A DNA stretch of 64,000 bases, taken from NCBI GenBank assembly GCA_900539375.1, contig UQBY01000001.1:138450-202449 (forward strand). Direction: 5' to 3'. The notes beneath the pieces are model-generated. The model worked only from the letters and a program-made list of their open reading frames with translations. It was not told the origin of the DNA and searched no databases. This DNA is from an uncultured Clostridium sp. (GTDB lineage: Bacteria; Bacillota; Clostridia; Clostridiales; Clostridiaceae). A program made the translations under genes and the position numbers. Of this stretch, positions 27,716-37,151 are shown one piece after another. Each line of letters opens with the position of its first letter. Within the stretch, counting starts at the first letter, position 1.

Positions 27716-28111
27716 ATGAATATATATATGGATATATTAAAGATAATTAGTTTTATACTTATTTCACTTTTTCTTTATCTTTTATTTAAAGATAAAAGAA
27801 GTGATTTAGCTGTTTTAATTCTTCTTGTTTCAGGAGTTATGGTATTTATTTATTCAATAGGGCAAATAAATGAAATAATAACCTTTTTAAAAAATATAGC
27901 AGAAAAAGCTGAAATTGATGGATTATATTTAGGTGTTATATTAAAAATAATAGGCATTGCTTATATTTCCTCTTTTTGTAGTGAAATATGTAAAGATTCA
28001 GGGGCTAGTAGCCTTGCTTCTAAAGTAGAGCTTTCAGGAAAACTATTTATACTTATTTTAGCAATACCAATTCTTATGGCAGTATTAAATTCTATACTTG
28101 AAATATTATAG
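27716..28111 (+). CDS. spoIIIAD: Stage III sporulation protein AD
   Basis: The 131-residue membrane protein has about four hydrophobic segments and the ISSFCSEICKDSGASSLASK stretch found in the family. It belongs to the SpoIIIA channel complex. The ATG at 27716 or the GTG at 27713, directly after the spoIIIAC stop, could start it; I prefer the ATG. Confidence 0.94.
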   Translation: MNIYMDILKIISFILISLFLYLLFKDKRSDLAVLILLVSGVMVFIYSIGQINEIITFLKNIAEKAEIDGLYLGVILKIIGIAYISSFCSEICKDSGASSLASKVELSGKLFILILAIPILMAVLNSILEIL

Positions 28112-28120
28112 AGGAAATTT

Positions 28121-29299
28121 ATGAAAAAGATTTGGATTTTATTAATTTTTATATTTTTTTTAAGTGCTTTAAATTGCAGGGCAGATGAAGTATTAACAGA
28201 AGATAAAATAATAGAAGAATACAGTCAAGATGAAAGTATAAATAGCAATTTAAATAGCCTATATACTTACATAGATAATATGAAGACTGATATAGAGCTT
28301 ATTAATGATTTAAATCCAGTAGAATATATAAAAAGTTATATAAAAAATGGAGAAGGAAATATTTCTTTTTCTCTTATTTTAAAATCAGTAGTATCTCTTA
28401 TTTTTAAAGAGGTAAAAACAGTTTTAAAATTATCTCTTTCAATTATTGTAATTGCAATATTATGTTCTCTTTTAAAAAATATTCAAGATGCTTTATCTTC
28501 AGATAGCATATCAAATATTGCATTTTATGCTTGTTATTTAGTTTTGATTTTAATTCTTTCAAAAAGTTTTTTAGTATCTATTTCTATAGCAAAAGAAGCC
28601 ATTTATGGAATATCAGATTTTATGAATGGAATTTTGCCAATTCTTGTTTCTATAATTGCTTTAAGTGGAGGGGCTATGGAGGTAGCAACTTTAGACCCTA
28701 TAATTCTTGTGGCAGTTTTAATAATTCCTAAAATATATGTAAATATTATAATTCCCCTTATATTAATTTCCTTTGTATTAGAGTTTGCAAATAATTTATC
28801 AGAAGAGCATAAAATAAATAATTTATGTAAAACCATAAAACAAATTACCCTTTGGCTTCAAGGCATAATAATTACTATATTTATTGCCACATTAACTATA
28901 AGAGGAATTACTTCAAGTACTATAGATGCAGTAACTTTAAAAACCACAAAATTTGCAATAGATAATTTTATTCCTATTGTAGGAAAGGCTTTTTCTGATG
29001 CTATAAGTTCTGTAGTTGGGTATTCTCTTATTATAAAAAATGCCATAAGCAGTATGGGACTTTTAATATTAGTTCTTATTATACTTTATCCAATAATAAA
29101 AATTGTACTAATTTCATTTATATATAAAATGTCAGCAGCTTTAACAGAGCCAATAAGTGATAAAAGAATAACCTCTTCAATTGAAGGGGCAGGAAATGCT
29201 ATGGTTCTTCTTTTATCTTGTATTTTAAGTGTAAGTTTAATGTTTTTTGTATTATTTGCCATAATAGCTTCTGCTGGAAAATTTATAGTGGGAGGATAA
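28121..29299 (+). CDS. spoIIIAE: Stage III sporulation protein AE
   Basis: SpoIIIAE is the largest membrane subunit of the mother-cell channel. The 392-residue product begins with a cleavable-looking signal peptide (KKIWILLIFIFFLSALNCRA), then has an acidic region and about seven membrane helices from about residue 100. The segment FMNGILPILVSIIALSGG is typical. The position between AD and AF confirms the assignment. Confidence 0.96.
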   Translation: MKKIWILLIFIFFLSALNCRADEVLTEDKIIEEYSQDESINSNLNSLYTYIDNMKTDIELINDLNPVEYIKSYIKNGEGNISFSLILKSVVSLIFKEVKTVLKLSLSIIVIAILCSLLKNIQDALSSDSISNIAFYACYLVLILILSKSFLVSISIAKEAIYGISDFMNGILPILVSIIALSGGAMEVATLDPIILVAVLIIPKIYVNIIIPLILISFVLEFANNLSEEHKINNLCKTIKQITLWLQGIIITIFIATLTIRGITSSTIDAVTLKTTKFAIDNFIPIVGKAFSDAISSVVGYSLIIKNAISSMGLLILVLIILYPIIKIVLISFIYKMSAALTEPISDKRITSSIEGAGNAMVLLLSCILSVSLMFFVLFAIIASAGKFIVGG

Positions 29300-29303
29300 G
29301 AAA

Positions 29304-29858
29304 ATGGAGGCAATAAAAACCTTTATAATTAATTTAGTAACAACCTTAATTTTTATATCAGCAATAGAGCTTATATGTCCTAATAATAAAATGAAAAAGT
29401 ATATTAAATTTGTTTTAGGACTTATGCTTATAGCTGTTATTTTAAATCCTATAATAACATTTTTTACAAAAGGTGAAGTATTTTTAGATGAAGCTATTAA
29501 CTCTTATGAAAAGGAGCTTTCTGTAAGTACCCTTTCAAAAGAGGACAACAAAGAAGAGGAAAGTTATATAAATAAAAGCTTTAAAGAAAATCTTAATAAA
29601 AATGTAGAAGCTATTTTAAAAGAAGCCTTTAGTAAATATGATTTTAAATGCAAAATAGAATGTACTTATAATAATACAAAATTTACTGTTGAAAATATTT
29701 CTATAGGAGTTTCTAAAAAGGGAATAAAAAAAATTAAAAAAGTTAATCTAGAAGATAATTATAAGGAAAGTTATGATGAAGATTTAAAAGAAATTAAAAC
29801 TTATCTTTCAAAAGAGCTTCAAGTATCTGAAGATATAATAGAAATTTATTACATGTAG
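29304..29858 (+). CDS. spoIIIAF: Stage III sporulation protein AF
   Basis: The 184-residue protein has two N-terminal membrane helices (about 8-24 and 35-52, with IELICPNNKMKKYIKFVLGLMLI between and in them) and a soluble C-terminal domain with the ring-building fold of SpoIIIAF. GGAGG lies at the end of spoIIIAE and the gap is 4 bp. Confidence 0.94.
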   Translation: MEAIKTFIINLVTTLIFISAIELICPNNKMKKYIKFVLGLMLIAVILNPIITFFTKGEVFLDEAINSYEKELSVSTLSKEDNKEEESYINKSFKENLNKNVEAILKEAFSKYDFKCKIECTYNNTKFTVENISIGVSKKGIKKIKKVNLEDNYKESYDEDLKEIKTYLSKELQVSEDIIEIYYM

Positions 29859-29869
29859 GGAGGAGAAAA

Positions 29870-30457
29870 ATGGATAAAAAAAAGCTTATTAATGAACTAA
29901 AAAAGCTTTTAGATGATAAAAAAATAACTAATGTATTAACTATAGCTTTAGTAATTGCTTTTGTACTTATTGCTTTAAATGTATTTTACCCAGATATGTT
30001 TAAAGAAAAAGAAAAGGTAAAAAGTACATTATCAGAGGAAGTAGAAACTATAAATACTAAAGAGGAATATGAAGAAACACAAAAAAAAGAACTTAAAAAT
30101 ATTTTAGAAAGCATGTCAGGAGTAGGAAAAGTTCAGGTTATGATAAATTTTAAAAGTGGAGAAAGTAAAGTTTTAGCCTATGATAGTTCAAAACAAATAG
30201 TGTCAACAGAGGAAAAGGATACTGAAGGAGGAACTAGAGTAAGTAATCAAACAAATGATGGCACAACAGTTGTAATGACTAATGAAGGAGGTGATAATGA
30301 ACCATTTATAGTTGAAACATATAAGCCTAAAATTGAGGGAATAATGATTTTAGCAGAAGGTGCCTCTGATAGTAAAATAAAATACGACATTCAAAAAGCT
30401 GTATCAAGTCTTTATGGGTTAAGTGCAGAGAAAGTTAATGTATATCCTATGAAATAG
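29870..30457 (+). CDS. spoIIIAG: Stage III sporulation protein AG
   Basis: SpoIIIAG forms a large ring in the intermembrane space between mother cell and forespore. The 195-residue protein has one membrane helix (about 24-41) and a soluble ring-building domain (LKNILESMSGVGKVQVMINF, then IEGIMILAEGASDSKIKYDI). GGGAGG precedes the ATG. Confidence 0.96.
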   Translation: MDKKKLINELKKLLDDKKITNVLTIALVIAFVLIALNVFYPDMFKEKEKVKSTLSEEVETINTKEEYEETQKKELKNILESMSGVGKVQVMINFKSGESKVLAYDSSKQIVSTEEKDTEGGTRVSNQTNDGTTVVMTNEGGDNEPFIVETYKPKIEGIMILAEGASDSKIKYDIQKAVSSLYGLSAEKVNVYPMK

Positions 30458-30496
30458 GGTCATATAATTTATTAAAAAATAATGGAGGAAAAAACC

Positions 30497-31045
30497 ATGA
30501 CAAGAAAACAATTTGGTATTATTTTTACCCTACTTGGATTAATTGTATGTACTGCAGTACTTGCTGCTAAATTAAATAGTGAGGGCTTAAATGACCCTAC
30601 AGATTTAGCTTCTGTATTTCCAGTAGAAGAAACTACATCAAAACTTAATGAAGAAGCAAATGATAAAAAAAATGAAACTGAAACTGCAAATACCTCTGAC
30701 TTTTTTTATGATGCAAGATGTGAAAGAGAGCAAACTCAAGCAGCTACTGTAGCTACATTAAAAAGTGAAAGAGATGCAGAAGGAATTTCACAACAGGATA
30801 AAACTACCCTTACAAGTGAAATTCAAACCTTAGTTTTAAAACAAGAAAAGCAAAATATTATAGAACAGGGAATAAAAAATAAAGGTTATGAAGATTCTTT
30901 ATGCCAAATTTCAGAGGATGGAAATAAAGCAAGTGTTATTGTAAAATCAGAAAATGTACTTAGTGAAACAGAAGCTGCAGAAATTCAAGAAATAGTACAA
31001 AATGCTTCAAGCATTAAAGAAGTTATTATAGAAGTTAAAAATTAA
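30497..31045 (+). CDS. spoIIIAH: Stage III sporulation protein AH
   Basis: SpoIIIAH is the mother-cell channel protein that binds forespore SpoIIQ. The 182-residue protein has one N-terminal membrane helix (FGIIFTLLGLIVCTAVLAA), an acidic linker and a YscJ/FliF-like domain (AATVATLKSERDAEGISQQD to the end). ATG at 30497 is chosen because GGAGG at 30484-30488 serves it; an upstream ATG at 30482 overlaps that site. Confidence 0.95.
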   Translation: MTRKQFGIIFTLLGLIVCTAVLAAKLNSEGLNDPTDLASVFPVEETTSKLNEEANDKKNETETANTSDFFYDARCEREQTQAATVATLKSERDAEGISQQDKTTLTSEIQTLVLKQEKQNIIEQGIKNKGYEDSLCQISEDGNKASVIVKSENVLSETEAAEIQEIVQNASSIKEVIIEVKN

Positions 31046-31134
31046 AATCCATTGTAATATAAATTTTAATTTGATATAATTAGCCTAAGATTAATAGTTT
31101 TCTAGAAGATAGAAAACTTAGGAGGTCATAAAAT

Positions 31135-31509
31135 ATGGAAGATTTAAATAAGGATCAAACTGTTGGAATAGTAAAGATTTCTGACGAAGTAGTAAGTGTA
31201 ATTGCTGGAATTGCTGCTGAAGAAATTGATGGTGTTGTAGGATTTCAGCATGGAGTTTCAAGCATATTTAAAGGTAAAAAAAACTTAGGAAAAACTGTTA
31301 AAGTAACATTAAACGAAAACAGTGCCATAATTGAAATGGCAGTATCTGTTGAGTATGGAATAAAAATACCAGAAGTTATAGCAAAGGTTCAAGAAAACAT
31401 AAAAAGAACTGTTGAAGCTATGACTGGACTTTCTGTTGAAGCAGTAGACATATATGTACAAAATATATATATGCCAAAGAAAGAAGAAGAAGAAATTTCA
31501 GAAAACTAA
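31135..31509 (+). CDS. Asp23/Gls24 family envelope stress-response protein
   Basis: The 124-residue protein has the Asp23 core: GIVKISDEVVSVIAGIAAEEI near the start, then VKVTLNENSAIIEMAVSVEYGIKIPEVIAKVQENIKRTVEAMTG shortened to its typical parts AVSVEYGIKIPEVI and VDIYVQNIYMP. This is the YloU/YqhY subgroup, which in Firmicutes lies before nusB and has been linked to lipid or envelope homeostasis. It contains one of only six GATC sites found in the window (31153). Confidence 0.9.
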   Translation: MEDLNKDQTVGIVKISDEVVSVIAGIAAEEIDGVVGFQHGVSSIFKGKKNLGKTVKVTLNENSAIIEMAVSVEYGIKIPEVIAKVQENIKRTVEAMTGLSVEAVDIYVQNIYMPKKEEEEISEN

Positions 31510-31517
31510 TTTTTTTT

Positions 31518-31553
31518 TAGGTTCTCTCTTTGTATAGGGAGAGCCTATTATTT
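31518..31553 (+). terminator. Terminator after the Asp23-family gene
   Basis: Arms 31518-31529 and 31536-31547 (TAGGTTCTCTCT with AGGGAGAGCCTA) pair with a few G-U pairs and are followed by a T run. It separates this gene from nusB. Confidence 0.85.
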
Positions 31554-31702
31554 TTTTAAAATTTATACTACATTTATGAATAAATATTCATAAAAATATA
31601 TGGAAGTAGGTTCTTCCTTGTGATAAAATAATAAAAGTTGTTTATTATAAAAAAATATGTCTATAATAAAAATAAGAGATAAGAATTAAAAAAGGAGTTT
31701 TT

Positions 31703-32107
31703 ATGAGTAGAAAAAAATCAAGAGAAAAAGCAATGGAATTATTATTTAGTATAACTTTAAGCAAAGATAGTGTTGAAGAGGCAATGGAAGTCTTTGTTGA
31801 TAATTATGAAGATAATATAAAAGAATTAGATTTAGATTACATAAAAAATCTTTTAAATGGAGTAGAAGCTAATAAAGAAGAAATAGATAAAATAATAGAA
31901 AAAAATCTTCAAAATTGGAAATTAGATAGAATATCTAAAGTTAATCTTACTATTTTAAGATTAGGAGTATATGAAATAGCCTTTGATGAAAATGTACCTA
32001 AAAAGGTAGCATTAAATGAAGCTATAGAACTTGGAAAATTATATTCAGACCAAAAGTCAGTTTCATTTATAAATGGGGTTTTAGATAAGGTTTTAAAGAC
32101 AGCTTAG
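31703..32107 (+). CDS. nusB: Transcription antitermination factor NusB
   Basis: NusB binds boxA RNA with NusE during rRNA antitermination. The 134-residue helical protein shows SREKAMELLFSI at the start and LRLGVYEIAFDENVPKKVAL plus INEAIELGKLYSDQKSVSFI-type C-terminal segments with FINGVLDKV. It is followed by folD after 12 bp, the usual Firmicute order. Confidence 0.97.
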   Translation: MSRKKSREKAMELLFSITLSKDSVEEAMEVFVDNYEDNIKELDLDYIKNLLNGVEANKEEIDKIIEKNLQNWKLDRISKVNLTILRLGVYEIAFDENVPKKVALNEAIELGKLYSDQKSVSFINGVLDKVLKTA

Positions 32108-32119
32108 GAGGAAAATAAA

Positions 32120-32968
32120 ATGGGAGAAATAATAAACGGAAAAGAAGTAGCACTTAAAGTTAAAGAAGAAATAAAAAGTTTTACTGAAGGAAAAAAACAA
32201 GAAGGAAAAAGAATGCCTAAAATTGCTTCCATTTTAGTTGGAGATGATGGAGGTTCTATTTACTATATGAATAACCAAGAAAAAGTTTCAACTTCCCTTG
32301 GAGTAGATTTTAAAAAAGTTGTTTTAGATAAAAATATAACTGAAGAAGAGCTTATAAATACAATAGATAATTTAAATAATGATAATGAAGTAGATGGAAT
32401 AATTCTTCAATTACCTCTTCCAAAGGGACTAAATGAAAAAAATGTTATTAAAAAAATATCTCCAAGTAAGGATATAGACTGTTTAACCTTTGAAAGTCAA
32501 GGTAAATTATATATGGGAGAACCGGAATTTTTACCATGTACTCCAAATTCAGTAGTAACTCTTTTAAAAAGCTTAAATATAAATCTTGAAGGAAAAAGGG
32601 TTGTAGTTCTTGGAAGAAGTAATATTGTAGGAAAGCCTGTAGCACAACTTTTATTAAATGAAAATGCAACTGTTACAATATGTCATTCAAGAACTAAGGA
32701 TTTAAAAGAAGTAACAAGTGAAGCTGATATTTTAGTTTTAGCCATTGGAAAGCCAAAGTTTATAGATGAGACTTATGTAAAAGAAGGGGCTATAGTTATA
32801 GATGTAGGAACTTCAAGATTTGAAGGAAAAATAACTGGAGATGTAGATTTTCATAAGGTTATAGAAAAGGCATCTTATTTAACTCCAGTGCCAGGAGGAG
32901 TTGGTGCATTAACCACAACACTTCTTGTAAAAAATGCTTGTGAGGCTTATAAGAAACATGAAAATTAA
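32120..32968 (+). CDS. folD: Methylenetetrahydrofolate dehydrogenase / cyclohydrolase
   Basis: FolD interconverts methylene-, methenyl- and formyl-tetrahydrofolate with NADP. The 282-residue product contains the catalytic Tyr/Lys region SIYYMNNQEKVSTSLGV, the DGIILQLPLPKGLN motif, VVLGRSNIVGKPVAQLLL and the C-terminal PVPGGVGALTTTLL. The last 11 bp overlap xseA. Confidence 0.98.
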   Translation: MGEIINGKEVALKVKEEIKSFTEGKKQEGKRMPKIASILVGDDGGSIYYMNNQEKVSTSLGVDFKKVVLDKNITEEELINTIDNLNNDNEVDGIILQLPLPKGLNEKNVIKKISPSKDIDCLTFESQGKLYMGEPEFLPCTPNSVVTLLKSLNINLEGKRVVVLGRSNIVGKPVAQLLLNENATVTICHSRTKDLKEVTSEADILVLAIGKPKFIDETYVKEGAIVIDVGTSRFEGKITGDVDFHKVIEKASYLTPVPGGVGALTTTLLVKNACEAYKKHEN

Positions 32969-34154
32969 AACATTATCTGTAAGTGAGGTTTCTAATTATT
33001 TAAAGAAAATTATTGATAATGACTTTATACTAATGAATCTCTCTGTAAAAGGAGAGATTTCTAATTTAAAGTATCATTCTAGTGGTCATATATATTTTTC
33101 TTTAAAGGATGAGGGAAGCAAAATAAATGCCATTATCTTTAAAGATGATGCTTTAAAATTAAATTTTAGATTAGAAGAAGGAATGAGCATAAGAGTTAAA
33201 GGTAGAGTTTCTATTTACCCTCCCAGTGGAAATTTACAGCTTTATATAAAAGAAGTAGAAGAAGAAGGGGAAGGAGACCTTTTTGTAAGATTTGAAAAGC
33301 TTAAAGAAAAACTTAAAAAAGAAGGATACTTTAATGAGGAAAATAAAAAGCCTATTCCCTTATTTCCAAAACGTATAGGAATAATAACTTCAAAAACAGG
33401 AGCTGCAATAAGAGATATAATAAATGTATCAAGAAGAAGAAATTCTTTAGTAGATTTAGTTTTATATCCAGCTCAAGTTCAAGGAGAAAATGCTTATAAA
33501 ACCATTATAGATGGAATAAGATATTTTGATGAAAAAAAAGATGTAGATGTTATAATCCTAGGAAGAGGGGGAGGCTCTATAGAGGAGCTTTGGAATTTTA
33601 ATGAAGAGGATTTAGCAAAGGAAATATTTAAATGTAAAATACCAATAATATCAGCTGTTGGACATGAAACAGATTTTACTATTTCTGATTTTGTATCAGA
33701 TTTAAGAGCAGCAACACCTTCTCAAGGAGCTGAAATTGCAGTACCCTTAGAAGAAGATTTATATTTAAATATAAAAGGAGCAGAAGAATTTTTAAATAGA
33801 GAAATTACAAGTCTTTTATTAAAAGAAAAAGAGAAGGTAAAGTCTTTAGAAAAAATATTAAAATTACAGTCTCCTAAAGAAAAGATAGTAAATTCTTATA
33901 TTGAAGTTGATAATTTAAAAAACAGATTAGAAAGTATTTTATTATCTAAAATTCACATAGAAAAAGAAAAGCTAAAGGGAATAAACAATCTTTTAATGGC
34001 TAGTAATCCTATTAGCTTACTTAATAAAGGATATGCTATAATAGAAGAAGATAGAGAAATTATAAAATCTATAGAGCAACTTAAAAATGATAAAGATATA
34101 AAAATAACATTAAAAGATGGTAAGGTTAGTGGACATTTTATCCTAGAAAAATAA
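32958..34154 (+). CDS. xseA: Exodeoxyribonuclease VII large subunit
   Basis: XseA forms exonuclease VII with XseB and degrades single-stranded DNA. The 398-residue protein has the N-terminal OB-fold (SVSEVSNYLKKIIDNDFILM to NLQLYIKEVEEEGEGDL) and the catalytic domain with VDVIILGRGGGSIEELWNFN and SAVGHETDFTISDFVSDLRA. I use the ATG at 32958 (MKIKTLSVSEV) because the family starts there; earlier in-frame starts lie inside folD. Confidence 0.97.
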   Translation: MKIKTLSVSEVSNYLKKIIDNDFILMNLSVKGEISNLKYHSSGHIYFSLKDEGSKINAIIFKDDALKLNFRLEEGMSIRVKGRVSIYPPSGNLQLYIKEVEEEGEGDLFVRFEKLKEKLKKEGYFNEENKKPIPLFPKRIGIITSKTGAAIRDIINVSRRRNSLVDLVLYPAQVQGENAYKTIIDGIRYFDEKKDVDVIILGRGGGSIEELWNFNEEDLAKEIFKCKIPIISAVGHETDFTISDFVSDLRAATPSQGAEIAVPLEEDLYLNIKGAEEFLNREITSLLLKEKEKVKSLEKILKLQSPKEKIVNSYIEVDNLKNRLESILLSKIHIEKEKLKGINNLLMASNPISLLNKGYAIIEEDREIIKSIEQLKNDKDIKITLKDGKVSGHFILEK

Positions 34155-34178
34155 AACTTACTAATTTAGGAGGAGTTT

Positions 34179-34403
34179 ATGGCAAAGAAAGAAAGTTATG
34201 AAGATATGATGTTAAAGCTTCAAAATGTTTTATTATCTTTAGAAGAAAATAATTTAACTTTAGATGAGTCTATGAAGGCATATGAAGAAGGAACTAAACT
34301 TGTTAATAAACTATATAAAGTTTTAAATACCTTAGAGGGAAAAGTTTCTGTTATAAAAGATGAAAAAGAAGTGGAGTTTAAATATAAAGATGAGAATAGA
34401 TGA
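34179..34403 (+). CDS. xseB: Exodeoxyribonuclease VII small subunit
   Basis: The 74-residue helical protein (SYEDMMLKLQNVLLSLEENN, LTLDESMKAYEEGTKL) is the small chain of exonuclease VII. AGGAGG precedes the ATG. The end overlaps the start of the prenyltransferase gene. Confidence 0.96.
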   Translation: MAKKESYEDMMLKLQNVLLSLEENNLTLDESMKAYEEGTKLVNKLYKVLNTLEGKVSVIKDEKEVEFKYKDENR

Positions 34404-35262
34404 TTGTAAAAAAGATATTGAAACTTATTTAAAAAATTATTTTAAAGGAAGAGAATCTTATAATAAGCTTATTTATGAAGCAGAAAGTTACAGCTTAAAT
34501 ATGGGAGGCAAGAGAATAAGACCAATACTTATGCTTCTTGTATATAGTATATATAAAGATTCATATAAAGAAATTTTAGAAATGGCAGCTTCTATAGAAA
34601 TGATTCATACTTATTCTTTAATCCATGATGACCTTCCAGCTATGGATAATGATGACTTAAGACGTGGAAAGCCTACAAATCATAAAGTTTTTGGTGATGG
34701 AATAGCTACATTAGCAGGAGATGCCCTTTTAAATGAAGCTATGATAATAATGATGAAATTTTCACTAAAAAATGGAGAAAATGCTTTAAGAGCTTCAAAA
34801 GAAATAGCAGAAGCAGCAGGTTCTGAAGGTATGATAGGAGGGCAAGTTGTTGATATTATAAACGAAGGAAAAAGTCAAATCTCTGAAGATGAACTAAAGT
34901 ATATGCATGCTAAAAAAACGGGAGAACTTATAAGAGCTGCTATTGTATCTGGAGCAATCTTAGCAGAAGCACCAAAAAAAGATATAGAAGCTTTTGATTT
35001 GTTTGGAAGAAAGCTAGGGTTAGCCTTTCAAATAAAGGATGATATTTTAGATGTAACTGGCTCAACAGAAAAATTAGGAAAAAAGGCTCATGCAGATGAA
35101 GAATTAAATAAATGTAATTTCATAACAATGTATGGCTTAGAAAAGTGCGAAAAACTATGTAAAGACCTAAGTTATGAAAGCATATCTTTACTAAATTCAA
35201 TTACTAAAGATACTTCTTATTTAAAAGAATTAACTTTAAGTTTATTAGAAAGAGAATACTAA
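34390..35262 (+). CDS. ispA: Farnesyl diphosphate synthase (polyprenyl synthetase family)
   Basis: The enzyme condenses IPP with allylic diphosphates. The 290-residue protein has the first Asp-rich motif DDLPAMDNDDLRRGKPT and the second QIKDDILDVTG, with GGKRIRPILMLLV before them. The chain-length residues are those of short-chain synthases. I choose ATG 34390 (MRIDDCKKDI), overlapping xseB by 14 bp. Followed by dxs, so the isoprenoid genes are together. Confidence 0.95.
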   Translation: MRIDDCKKDIETYLKNYFKGRESYNKLIYEAESYSLNMGGKRIRPILMLLVYSIYKDSYKEILEMAASIEMIHTYSLIHDDLPAMDNDDLRRGKPTNHKVFGDGIATLAGDALLNEAMIIMMKFSLKNGENALRASKEIAEAAGSEGMIGGQVVDIINEGKSQISEDELKYMHAKKTGELIRAAIVSGAILAEAPKKDIEAFDLFGRKLGLAFQIKDDILDVTGSTEKLGKKAHADEELNKCNFITMYGLEKCEKLCKDLSYESISLLNSITKDTSYLKELTLSLLEREY

Positions 35263-35279
35263 AAAGAGGAAATGATTAT

Positions 35280-37151
35280 ATGAGTAATTATCTAGATAGT
35301 ATGAATTTCCCAGAAGATATAAAAAAGCTAAATGATAATGAACTTTTAAACCTTGGAGAAGAAATGCGTAAGTTTCTTATAGAAAGTGTGTCAAAAACAG
35401 GAGGACATTTATCATCTAATTTAGGGGTTGTAGAACTTACCTTAAGCCTTTTTAAAACTTTTGATATTGGAAGGGATAAACTTATATGGGATGTAGGGCA
35501 TCAAAGCTACATACATAAAATTCTTACTGGAAGAAAAGATGGTTTTAAAAATCTAAGAAAAAAAGATGGCTTAAGTGGATTCCCTAAAAGAAGCGAAAGT
35601 GTATATGACTGTTTTCAAACAGGTCATAGTAGTACCTCTATTTCAGCAGCCCTTGGAATGGCAAGGGCTAGAGATATTAAAAAGGAAAAACATAATGTAA
35701 TAGCTGTAATAGGAGATGGAGCTTTAACTGGAGGTTTAGCCTTTGAAGCCTTAAATGACATAGGTTTTAGAAAGACAAAAATGATTATAGTATTAAATGA
35801 TAATCAAATGTCTATTGCAAAAAATGTAGGGGGCTTATCTATTTATTTAAATAAACTTAGAATGAAACCTAAATATAATAAAATAAAATCAAATATAAAC
35901 ACAGAATTAAGTAAATCTAAAGGTGGCAAGGTTGTCTTAAGCAATATGTTAAAATTAAAAAATGGATTAAAAAGCCTTGTTGTTGATTCTATGTTATTTG
36001 AAGATATGGGAATTAAATATATAGGGCCTATTGATGGTCATAATATAAAATTAATGAATGAAGTTTTTAGTATGGCTAAAAATATTGATGGACCAGTAAT
36101 TGTTCATACCATTACTAAAAAGGGTAAAGGTTATGAATTTGCAGAAAAAAGTCCTTCAAAGTTTCATGGAATTTCCCCCTTTAATTTAGAAAATGGTGAA
36201 GTTTGCAAAACTTGTTGTGAAACTTATTCAAGTGCCTTTGGAAAAGCTTTAAATAAAATTGCAAAGGAAGATAAAGATGTAGTTGCAATAACAGCAGCTA
36301 TGCCAGATGGAACAGGACTTATAGAATTTTCAAAAAACTTTCCTGAAAGATTTTTTGATGTAGGAATAGCAGAAGAACATGCAGTAACCCTTTCAGCAGG
36401 AATGGCTTCAAGTGGTTTAAAACCAGTATTTGCTGTATATTCTACATTCCTTCAAAGAGCTTATGATGAAATTATTCATGATGTATGTATACAAAACTTA
36501 CCTGTAGTTTTTGCTATAGATAGAGCTGGAGTTGTAGGTGAAGATGGAGAAACTCACCAAGGAATATTAGATATTTCCTATTTATCTACCATGCCTAATA
36601 TGACAATTGTTGCTCCAAAGTCTTTAAAAGAAGTTGAAATCTTATTAAGATGGGCTTTAAATAAAAAAACACCAGTTGCAATACGTTATCCAAAGGGTGG
36701 AGATAAATTAAATAATCTTCCTATTTTAAAGGAAATAAATTATGGAAAGTGGGAAGTTTTAAATAAAGGAGAAAATTTAGCTATAATAGCATGTGGAAAA
36801 ACAGTAGAGTTTGCTATGGAAGCTTTATATAAATTAAAAGAAAAAAATATAAATCCAACTATAATAAATGCTACATTTATTAAACCTATTGATGAAGAGA
36901 AGATAAAATATCTTGCAGAAAATAATTTTAATATTATAACTGTTGAAGATAATATGAAACAAGGTGGTTTAGGAAGTAGTATTTTAAACTCATTAAATAA
37001 TTATAACTATAAAAAAACTATAAAAATATTAGCCTATGAAGATAAATTTATTGAGCAGGCTTCTGTTGATATTATTTATAAAGAAAACTTTTTAGATAGT
37101 GATGGAATTGTAAAAACAGCTTTAAATTTATCTTATGAAAAGGAGAAATAA
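35280..37151 (+). CDS. dxs: 1-deoxy-D-xylulose-5-phosphate synthase
   Basis: Dxs makes DXP from pyruvate and glyceraldehyde 3-phosphate in the non-mevalonate isoprenoid pathway, using thiamine diphosphate. The 623-residue protein contains GHLSSNLGVVELTLSL, the ThDP motif GDGALTGGLAFEALNDIG ending NDNQMSI, the EEHAVTLSAGMA segment and the C-terminal transketolase domain. The stop overlaps the tlyA start by one base. Confidence 0.98.
   Translation: MSNYLDSMNFPEDIKKLNDNELLNLGEEMRKFLIESVSKTGGHLSSNLGVVELTLSLFKTFDIGRDKLIWDVGHQSYIHKILTGRKDGFKNLRKKDGLSGFPKRSESVYDCFQTGHSSTSISAALGMARARDIKKEKHNVIAVIGDGALTGGLAFEALNDIGFRKTKMIIVLNDNQMSIAKNVGGLSIYLNKLRMKPKYNKIKSNINTELSKSKGGKVVLSNMLKLKNGLKSLVVDSMLFEDMGIKYIGPIDGHNIKLMNEVFSMAKNIDGPVIVHTITKKGKGYEFAEKSPSKFHGISPFNLENGEVCKTCCETYSSAFGKALNKIAKEDKDVVAITAAMPDGTGLIEFSKNFPERFFDVGIAEEHAVTLSAGMASSGLKPVFAVYSTFLQRAYDEIIHDVCIQNLPVVFAIDRAGVVGEDGETHQGILDISYLSTMPNMTIVAPKSLKEVEILLRWALNKKTPVAIRYPKGGDKLNNLPILKEINYGKWEVLNKGENLAIIACGKTVEFAMEALYKLKEKNINPTIINATFIKPIDEEKIKYLAENNFNIITVEDNMKQGGLGSSILNSLNNYNYKKTIKILAYEDKFIEQASVDIIYKENFLDSDGIVKTALNLSYEKEK

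Noticed and set aside
30482..30497. An upstream ATG as the start of spoIIIAH
   Set aside because: It overlaps the GGAGG that serves the ATG at 30497, and the family begins at the latter.
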